Shown here piece by piece: positions 6,673-12,383 of a DNA stretch of 12,383 bases. Position numbers and translations under genes: made by a program. The stretch is taken from NCBI GenBank assembly GCA_035547895.1, contig DASZTT010000021.1, positions 1 through 12,383 of the forward strand, in the 5' to 3' direction. The stretch is from 66-474 sp035547895. GTDB taxonomy: Bacteria > Pseudomonadota > Gammaproteobacteria > Xanthomonadales > Rhodanobacteraceae. A model generated the notes under the pieces. That model was not told where the DNA came from. It did no database searches and saw only the letters and a list, made by a program, of their open reading frames with translations. Positions within the stretch are counted from its first letter, which is position 1; every line of letters begins with the position of its first letter.

Positions 6673-6701
6673 TTGCGCACGCACAGCGCAACCCGGACAA
6701 T
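6673..6701 (+). promoter_or_regulatory. Candidate pgk promoter
   Basis: TTGCGC (6673-6678, three of six -35 matches), a 17-base spacer and GACAAT (6696-6701, four of six -10 matches). It predicts a leader of about 29 bases ending in the CCTGGAG Shine-Dalgarno sequence (6723-6729). The -35 is also one arm of a perfect inverted repeat, TTGCGC-N7-GCGCAA (6673-6691), a possible regulator site in the 105-bp maiA-pgk divergent region. Confidence 0.35.
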
Positions 6702-6736
6702 GCATGGTTCGTCGCCGATCTTCCTGGAGTGCACGC

Positions 6737-7918
6737 ATGGCTTTCGTCCGCATGACCGACCTCGACCTCGCCGGCAAGCGCGTTTTGATACGCGAAGATC
6801 TCAATGTGCCGATCCAGGACGGGCGCATCACGTCGACCCAACGCCTGGACGCGGCGCTGCCGACGATCCGCGCCGCGCGCGATGCCGGAGCCGCGGTGCT
6901 GGTGATGTCGCACCTCGGCCGTCCCAAGGAAGGCCAGTTCGACGAAGCGCAGTCGCTGGCCCCGGTGGTCGGCTGGCTGTCGCAAAAGCTCGGGGCTCCA
7001 GTGCGGCTGGAGCGCAACTATCTGGACGGCGTCGAAGCCGAAGCCGGCGAGGTGGTGGTGCTGGAAAACTGCCGCATGAACGTGGGCGAGAAATCCGACG
7101 ACGAAGCGCTGGCGAAGAAATATGCCGCGCTGTGCGACGTGTTCGTGATGGACGCCTTCGGCACCGCGCATCGCGCGCAGGCCTCCACCCACGGCGTCGC
7201 CAAGTTCGCGAAGGTCGCGTGTGCCGGACCGCTGCTGGCGTTGGAACTGGACGCGCTGGGCAAGGCCTTGAAGGACCCCGCGCGGCCGCTGCTGGCGATC
7301 GTCGCCGGCTCCAAGGTTTCGACCAAGCTCGACCTGCTGCAGAACCTCGTCGCTGGCGTCGACCAGTTGATCGTGGGCGGCGGCATCGCCAACACCTTCA
7401 TCGCCGCCGCGGGCTACGACATCGGCAAATCGCTGGCGGAGCCGGACCTGATGGATGCGGCCCGCAAGGTGATCGCGACGGCCTCGGCGCGCGGCGCCGA
7501 CGTGCCGATCCCCACCGACGTGGTGGTGGCGCCGAAATTCGCGGCCGACGCGCCGGCGACGGTGAAGGCCGTCGACCAGGTCGGCGCGGACGAGATGATC
7601 CTCGACATCGGTCCCGAAACCGCCAGGCGTTACGCGGCGATGATCGCCAAGGCCGGCACGGTGGTCTGGAACGGCCCGGTCGGCGTGTTCGAATTCGACG
7701 CATTCGGGTACGGCACCGAAACGCTGGCGCACGCGATCGCGGATTCGAAAGCGTTCTCGATCGCCGGCGGCGGCGACACGCTCGCGGCGGTCGACAAGTA
7801 CGGCATCGCCGACAAGATTTCGTACATCTCCACCGGCGGCGGCGCGTTCCTCGAATTCCTCGAAGGCAAGACGCTGCCCGCGGTTGCGATCCTGGAGCGC
7901 CGCGCCCGGGACACCTGA
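6737..7918 (+). CDS. pgk: Phosphoglycerate kinase
   Basis: Reversible transfer of phosphate between 1,3-bisphosphoglycerate and ADP in glycolysis and gluconeogenesis (EC 2.7.2.3), cytoplasmic. 393 aa, normal for the monomeric enzyme. The family N-terminal signature is KRVLIREDLNVPIQDGRI (14-31). SHLGRPK (58-64) is the substrate loop, followed by VVLENCRMNVGEKS (107-120), DAFGTAHRAQAS (139-150), the nucleotide-site lysines in AGSKVSTK (190-197), WNGPVGVFE (311-319), and the C-terminal GGGDT (344-348) with STGGGAFLEFLEGK (366-379). ATG 6737 has a good Shine-Dalgarno sequence, CCTGGAG, seven bases upstream; ATG 6752 is possible but lacks one. The GH39 gene starts 21 bp after the stop, so read-through from pgk into it is plausible, which is an odd operon partner for a central enzyme. 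Confidence 0.97.
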   Translation: MAFVRMTDLDLAGKRVLIREDLNVPIQDGRITSTQRLDAALPTIRAARDAGAAVLVMSHLGRPKEGQFDEAQSLAPVVGWLSQKLGAPVRLERNYLDGVEAEAGEVVVLENCRMNVGEKSDDEALAKKYAALCDVFVMDAFGTAHRAQASTHGVAKFAKVACAGPLLALELDALGKALKDPARPLLAIVAGSKVSTKLDLLQNLVAGVDQLIVGGGIANTFIAAAGYDIGKSLAEPDLMDAARKVIATASARGADVPIPTDVVVAPKFAADAPATVKAVDQVGADEMILDIGPETARRYAAMIAKAGTVVWNGPVGVFEFDAFGYGTETLAHAIADSKAFSIAGGGDTLAAVDKYGIADKISYISTGGGAFLEFLEGKTLPAVAILERRARDT

Positions 7919-7939
7919 TCATCGGCCGGAGGTTCTGGC

Positions 7940-9514
7940 ATGAGCGTTTCGAAGGTTTCCAAACGTCTGGCGTTGTGCCTCGCGCCGTTGATGCTGCTTC
8001 TCATCGTTTCGCTTGCGGCGGCGGCACCGGCACCGCAAGTCGTGCATCTCGAGGTCGATGCCACCGCGCGCGCCACGCCCTTCCCGCACTTCTGGGAACG
8101 GATGTTCGGCTCCGGCCGCGCACTGCTCTCGCTGCGCGACGACTATCGTGCGGACCTCGACGCCGTGCATCGCGCCACGGGATTCGGTTACGTGCGCTTC
8201 CACGGCATCTTCGACGACGACGTCGGGCTGGTGCAGCGCGGCAAGGACGGCAGGATCAGTTACGACTTTTCGTACATCGACCAGATCTACGACGGCCTGC
8301 TCGCGCACGGCGTCAAGCCGTTCGTGGAATTGAGCTTCATGCCCGAAGCGCTGAGTTCCGATCCTTCGAAGCACCACAGCTTCTGGTATCACCCCAACGT
8401 GATGCCGCCGAAGGATTACGCGGCCTGGGACGCGATGATCCGCGCGTTCGCGCAACACCTGATCGCGCGCTACGGCATCGACGAGGTCGCGAGCTGGTAT
8501 TTCGAAGTCTGGAACGAGCCCAACCTCGACTTCTGGGGCGGCGAACCGAAGCAATCGACCTACTTCACCCTGTACGACCACACCGCCCGCACGTTGAAGT
8601 CGGTGAATCCGCGGCTGCGCGTGGGCGGACCTGCCACGGCGCAGGCGGCGTGGGTGACGGCGTTCCTGGACCACACCCACAAGGACCACGTGCCGGTCGA
8701 CTTCGTCTCGAGTCATGTCTACGGCGACGACACCGCGCAAAACGTGCTGCATGCCAACGAGAACATTCCGCGTGCCGACATGGTCTGCCGCGCGGTCGCC
8801 AAGGCGCACAAGGAGATCCTCGCCTCGCCGTATCCGAAGCTGCCCTTCATCCTCAGCGAATACAACGCTTCTTACGCGAACCTGCCGAACGTCACCGACA
8901 GCGTGTTCATGGGGCCGTGGCTCGCCAATACGATCCGCGAGTGTGCCGGCAAGGTCACGATGATGAGTTACTGGACGTTCTCGGACGTGTTCGAGGAACA
9001 GGGCGTGCCGAAGACGCCGTTCTACGGCGGGTTCGGGCTGATCGCCGGGCGCCGCATCGACAAGCCCGCGTTCAATGCGTTCGCGATGCTGCACCGGCTG
9101 GGGGACATGCGGCTGGCGCTCGATTCGGACAGCGCGCTCGCCACGCGCCGCGCCGACGGCACGCTGGTGCTCGCGTTGTGGAACTACGTGCCGCCGGTGG
9201 GCGACGGTGCCACCTACACGCCCGGCGCTCCGAAAGGCACGATGAAGCACTTCGACATCGACGTGTCACATCTCGCCGCCCACGCCACCGCCCGCGTGTG
9301 GAGGCTCGATGCCACCCATGGCAACGTGCTCGCGACTTACGACAAGATGGGGCGCCCCGCCTTCCCCACCCGCGCGCAGATCGAGCAATTGCGTGCCGCC
9401 GGGCAAGCACCGCCGCCGCAGACAATACACGTTGAAAATGGAAGACTCGCGCTCGACGTGCCGCCGCAAGGCCTGGTGGTGGTGATGCTGGACGGCGACG
9501 CAGCGGGAAAATGA
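7940..9514 (+). CDS. Secreted GH39 glycoside hydrolase, beta-xylosidase-like
   Basis: 524 aa. A Sec signal peptide is clear: basic Lys5/Lys8/Arg9, hydrophobic 10-26, Ala-rich cleavage region about 26-31. The rest is a TIM-barrel GH39-type enzyme (clan GH-A). FHGIFDDDVGL (87-97) is the family strand region, YFEVWNEPNLDFWGG (187-201) carries the acid/base Glu193, and FILSEYNASY (303-312) carries the nucleophile Glu307. After about residue 385 a beta-sandwich accessory domain follows. GH39 retaining enzymes remove non-reducing-end sugars; xylan beta-xylosidase (EC 3.2.1.37) is the commonest activity, with other glycosidases also known, so the substrate is not fixed. The start at 7940 has a strong Shine-Dalgarno sequence, CCGGAGG (7926-7932). 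It sits 21 bp after pgk and 258 bp before a TonB-dependent receptor, a typical partner for outer-membrane uptake of released sugars. The final location is probably the periplasm or outside the cell. Confidence 0.9.
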   Translation: MSVSKVSKRLALCLAPLMLLLIVSLAAAAPAPQVVHLEVDATARATPFPHFWERMFGSGRALLSLRDDYRADLDAVHRATGFGYVRFHGIFDDDVGLVQRGKDGRISYDFSYIDQIYDGLLAHGVKPFVELSFMPEALSSDPSKHHSFWYHPNVMPPKDYAAWDAMIRAFAQHLIARYGIDEVASWYFEVWNEPNLDFWGGEPKQSTYFTLYDHTARTLKSVNPRLRVGGPATAQAAWVTAFLDHTHKDHVPVDFVSSHVYGDDTAQNVLHANENIPRADMVCRAVAKAHKEILASPYPKLPFILSEYNASYANLPNVTDSVFMGPWLANTIRECAGKVTMMSYWTFSDVFEEQGVPKTPFYGGFGLIAGRRIDKPAFNAFAMLHRLGDMRLALDSDSALATRRADGTLVLALWNYVPPVGDGATYTPGAPKGTMKHFDIDVSHLAAHATARVWRLDATHGNVLATYDKMGRPAFPTRAQIEQLRAAGQAPPPQTIHVENGRLALDVPPQGLVVVMLDGDAAGK

Positions 9515-9772
9515 TCATCGCCGGCGGGCGCCGCAGGCAATGCGGCCGGCCTGCGCACCGGGACTGCTGGCGCATTGCTGCCCCGCGACGACCTGCCTTC
9601 AGGGCAGGCCCGCGGGATCGACATCACGCCGCGTGCACGTCCGGCGTTTTCTGATACGACTCCCCGCGGCGATGCCATCGGTGGGCTGCGGGGGTACGCG
9701 CCATCGAAGCGCTGGAGAGCCCGACCGACTACGAGCAAATCCCGACCAATCCCTACCTGCGCGGGAGGAGAC
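9515..9772. other. 258-bp gap between the GH39 gene and the receptor gene
   Basis: I find no supported gene. A small hairpin, CCTGCC (9592-9597), loop TTCAG, GGCAGG (9603-9608), lacks a T-run. The only AT-richer spot is around 9648-9660 and has no good paired promoter boxes. The last bases supply the receptor's Shine-Dalgarno sequence GGGAGGAG (9763-9770). Whether the receptor has its own promoter cannot be decided from the sequence. Confidence 0.5.
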
Positions 9773-12383
9773 ATGAAACGCCCAAGGATAGTGCGGACCC
9801 AACTGCTGGCGGCGCTGATCGTCGGCACGGTGACGGCAACACTCGCGATGCCCACGGTTTCATCGGCGCAGACGGCCAATGCGACGTTGCAGGGCCAGGC
9901 GGCGCCCGGCGCACAGATCACCGCGCGCAATACCGCCACGGGCCAGGTGCGCACCGCCAGGGCCAATGCGCAGGGACGTTACATCCTGGTCGGCCTGCCG
10001 CCCGGCACCTGGCGTGTCGACGCGGGTCCCGGCACCGCGCAGACCGTGACGCTGTCCGTTGCTTCGACCGCCACGTTGAATCTTGCGCAGGCGCAAGCGG
10101 CGCCGGCTCCGTCGTCGGCGCAAACGCTGTCGACGGTGCAGGTGGTCGGCTCGGCGCTGCTGGACACCCGAACCTCGCAAGTCGGGAACACCGTGTCGCT
10201 GCGCCAGATCAACGAGCTGCCGGAAGCCTCGCGCAACTTCCTCGAGTTCGCCGACATCGTGCCCGGCATGATCTTCACCCGCGGCGCAAACGGCAACACC
10301 AGCCTGAGTTCCGGCGCGCAGGCGTCCAGCAACATCAACGTCTACATCGATGGCGTGGGCCAGAAGAACTACGTGCTGGCCGGCGGCATCACCGGGCAGT
10401 TCGCGAGCCAGGGCAATCCGTTCCCGCAGCTCGCGGTCGACCAGTACAAGGTCATCACGTCGAACTACACGGCGGAATTCGGCCAGCTTTCCAGCGCCGC
10501 GATCACCGCGGTGACCAAGTCCGGCACCAACGAATTCCACGGCGACGTGTTCGGAAGCTTCACCAACACCGTGATGCGCGCGGAGACACCCGCCGAACGC
10601 CACGCGGCCAAGAAAACTCCCTCGCACGAGAAGGATTACGGCTTCGACATCGGCGGCCCGATCATCAAGGACAAGGCGCATTTCTACCTCGCCTACGAGG
10701 GCAAGGAGTTCGACAGCCCGACCGTGGTGGTACCGGGGGTGAGCGATTACGTGCAATTCCTGCCCGCCAGCGTGCAGGCGCTGGCGGGCCCGGCGAGCCT
10801 GCCGTTCAAGGAGAACGACTGGTTCGGCAAGCTCGACTATGAAATCACCGACGAAGACCGGCTGGTGCTGACGGGTCATTACCGCGCCGAAACGGCAATC
10901 AGCGGCCTGGGCGGCATCAACGCCGCGAGCGCCGGCCTCAACACCATCAACAATGACAAGCGCTACGACCTGAGTTGGGAGCACAGCGCCGACGCGTGGT
11001 TCAACAAGCTGCTGTTCACCTACGAGAACGCGTTCTATGCGCCCACGCCCATCATCCTGGGCGATGGCTCGGTCTACGTGCCCGACTTCAACAAGAACAG
11101 CGTGATCATCCAGACCGGCGCCTCGCCGCTGGCCCAGCAGAACAAGGGCCAGAAGGGGCCGGGGTTTTCGGACGACCTGACCTTCAACGATTTGCACTGG
11201 TACGGCGATCACGAGTTGAAGCTGGGGATTTCGTACAAGTCGGTGAAGCTGGTCGCGCAGGATTCGGGCGACAGCAATGCGTTGTTCAATTACCTCGTCA
11301 GCCCATCGGGGACCGAGAGCATTCCGTACCAGGTGCAATTCGGCTCGCCGACACCCGGTCTCAACCCCACCTCGACCAGCACGGACAAGCAATACGGCGC
11401 GTACGTCCAGGACAACTGGACGGTCAACGATCACCTGACCCTGAATCTCGGCGTCCGCTGGGATTACGAGAAAACGCCGTCGTATCTCAACTTCGTCACG
11501 CCCGCCAACGTGGTGGCGGCGATCTATTCGCAGGATCCCAACGCACCGCCAGGACAGACCTATGCGCAGTCCCTGGCCAAGGGTGGCGTCAATATCGCCG
11601 ACTACATCTCCAACGGCCACAACCGCAGCCAGCCGAAGAACGAGTGGCAACCGCGCCTCGGTTTCTCCTGGGACATCAACGGCGACCAGAAGCACGTGAT
11701 CTTCGGCGGTGCGGGCCGCGCGTATGACCGCGACCTTTACGAGACGCTGCAGGTCGAACAGACCAAGCAGGCGCTGTCGCAACCCACGCTGCTTTTCGAC
11801 ACGCCCGGTTCACCCTGCACCGTCGGCATCGGCACCTGCTTCGCATGGAACCCGGCCTACTACGACATCCCGACCCTGCAGTCGCTGGTCGCCGGCTCCA
11901 ACCTCGGCAAAGAAGTCGACCTGGTCACCAACAACCTGAAGGCGCCCTACTCCGACCAATTCAGCGTCGGGATGCGCAACACGGTGGGCGAATGGAACAC
12001 CAGCGTGACCCTCGTCGACATCCACAGCTACGACGGGCTGGTCTTCCAGCTGGGCAACCGCTTCCCGGACGGCTCCTTCTGGCGGAACGGCTGTCAGCCG
12101 TGGTGTGCCTCGACCGGCGTGCCCGGCTTCGGCAACCTGATCCTCGGCAACAACGGTCTGGAAACCCACCTCGACCAGTTGCTGGTGTCGCTCGAGAAGC
12201 CCTACACGCACGAATCCCACTGGGGTGCCTCGATCGCCTACACCTACAGCCACGCCACCAAGAACAACGACAACATCGATCCCACCGACCAGTATGCGTT
12301 CGATTTCGAGACGATCGGCAACTATCCGTTCGTGGCGGCGCCGGGCGTACCGAGGCATCGCCTGGTCGCCACCGCCACGTTCG
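9773..12383 (+). CDS. TonB-dependent receptor, Oar-like with carboxypeptidase-regulatory-like domain, 3' end outside the window
   Basis: Outer-membrane TonB/ExbBD-powered transporter; 870 residues are visible without interruption and the gene continues past the right edge (Oar-like receptors are about 1000 aa). A Sec signal peptide (basic 2-8, hydrophobic 11-26) is probably cleaved after SSA (30-32). Residues 36-105 form a carboxypeptidase-regulatory-like beta-sandwich (ARNTATGQVRTARANAQGRY at 51-70, LPPGTWRVDAG at 75-85). A TonB-box-like STVQVVGS lies at 120-127, and the plug covers about 135-265 (INVYIDG 188-194, NYTAEFGQLSSAAITAVTKSG 231-251). The barrel follows, with strand endings such as YGAYVQDNWTVNDHLTLNLGVRWDYE. 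Cys pairs 682/689 and 774/778 probably close extracellular loops. ATG 9773 has GGGAGGAG just upstream. Next to a secreted GH39 enzyme it may import xylo-oligosaccharides or another glycan, but Oar-like receptors often have other or unknown ligands. Confidence 0.93.
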   Translation, partial: MKRPRIVRTQLLAALIVGTVTATLAMPTVSSAQTANATLQGQAAPGAQITARNTATGQVRTARANAQGRYILVGLPPGTWRVDAGPGTAQTVTLSVASTATLNLAQAQAAPAPSSAQTLSTVQVVGSALLDTRTSQVGNTVSLRQINELPEASRNFLEFADIVPGMIFTRGANGNTSLSSGAQASSNINVYIDGVGQKNYVLAGGITGQFASQGNPFPQLAVDQYKVITSNYTAEFGQLSSAAITAVTKSGTNEFHGDVFGSFTNTVMRAETPAERHAAKKTPSHEKDYGFDIGGPIIKDKAHFYLAYEGKEFDSPTVVVPGVSDYVQFLPASVQALAGPASLPFKENDWFGKLDYEITDEDRLVLTGHYRAETAISGLGGINAASAGLNTINNDKRYDLSWEHSADAWFNKLLFTYENAFYAPTPIILGDGSVYVPDFNKNSVIIQTGASPLAQQNKGQKGPGFSDDLTFNDLHWYGDHELKLGISYKSVKLVAQDSGDSNALFNYLVSPSGTESIPYQVQFGSPTPGLNPTSTSTDKQYGAYVQDNWTVNDHLTLNLGVRWDYEKTPSYLNFVTPANVVAAIYSQDPNAPPGQTYAQSLAKGGVNIADYISNGHNRSQPKNEWQPRLGFSWDINGDQKHVIFGGAGRAYDRDLYETLQVEQTKQALSQPTLLFDTPGSPCTVGIGTCFAWNPAYYDIPTLQSLVAGSNLGKEVDLVTNNLKAPYSDQFSVGMRNTVGEWNTSVTLVDIHSYDGLVFQLGNRFPDGSFWRNGCQPWCASTGVPGFGNLILGNNGLETHLDQLLVSLEKPYTHESHWGASIAYTYSHATKNNDNIDPTDQYAFDFETIGNYPFVAAPGVPRHRLVATATF

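Noticed and set aside
6632..7732. N-terminal extension of maiA through the pgk region
   Set aside because: It is antisense to pgk; the maiA family N-terminus begins exactly at ATG 6631.
6655..9435. A 926-codon plus-strand open frame spanning pgk and the GH39 gene
   Set aside because: It runs out of frame through two genes with clear family motifs and gives an Arg-rich, motif-free translation.
9697..9759. Coding-looking stretch before the receptor (reads ALESPTDYEQIPTNPYLR)
   Set aside because: The composition is protein-like, but there is no start with a ribosome-binding site, no domain, and the frame runs straight into receptor shadow sequence. At most a gene remnant, and I cannot support it.
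9860..11782. A 640-codon open frame on the minus strand
   Set aside because: It is antisense to the receptor gene, whose plus-strand translation shows signal peptide, plug and barrel motifs throughout. Long antisense frames are expected in DNA with strong G/C bias at third codon positions, and the translated protein is Arg/Val/Gly-rich with no recognisable motif.

Overview
The window looks like chromosomal DNA of a high-GC gammaproteobacterium, most probably a Xanthomonadales member (Xanthomonadaceae or Rhodanobacteraceae). The reasons are the strong G/C preference at third codon positions, a GTP-type PEP carboxykinase, an Oar-like TonB-dependent receptor beside a glycoside hydrolase, and a GC-rich intergenic palindrome of a type I remember from that group. 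I could not confirm the taxonomy by search.

Layout. Positions 1-2188 (minus strand) hold an alpha/beta hydrolase whose stop codon overlaps the start of fadE, a long-chain acyl-CoA dehydrogenase that runs off the left edge. A TetR-family regulator (2242-2847, plus) is divergent from them. The 53 bp between the two start codons are packed with control signals: two opposed sigma70-like promoters, both predicted to give leaderless mRNAs, and a perfect 6-6-6 inverted repeat over the hydrolase -10 box and start codon. After a 357-bp gap comes pckG (3205-4998, plus). A 26-bp perfect palindrome and a short direct repeat follow, leading into an AT-richer gene (5066-5848, plus) for a four-helix membrane protein that joins a DUF6404-like N-terminus to a zinc ribbon. 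Then maiA (5963-6631, minus) is divergent from pgk (6737-7918, plus). A secreted GH39 glycosidase (7940-9514, plus) begins 21 bp after pgk, and a TonB-dependent receptor (9773 to the right edge, plus) comes next.

How they fit together. FadE opens beta-oxidation. The resulting acetyl-CoA can reach oxaloacetate, PckG turns oxaloacetate into PEP, and Pgk works in the shared part of glycolysis and gluconeogenesis. MaiA belongs to tyrosine/homogentisate breakdown. The GH39 enzyme and the receptor probably form a small polysaccharide-scavenging pair (release outside the cytoplasm, uptake at the outer membrane), but the substrate is inferred.

Most of the window is ordinary metabolic DNA. I see no tRNA, rRNA, CRISPR array, transposase or phage gene, and no convincing new multi-gene system. 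The parts most worth a second look are the leaderless divergent promoter with its candidate operator, and the atypical membrane/zinc-ribbon gene whose ribosome-binding site appears to come from a repeat.
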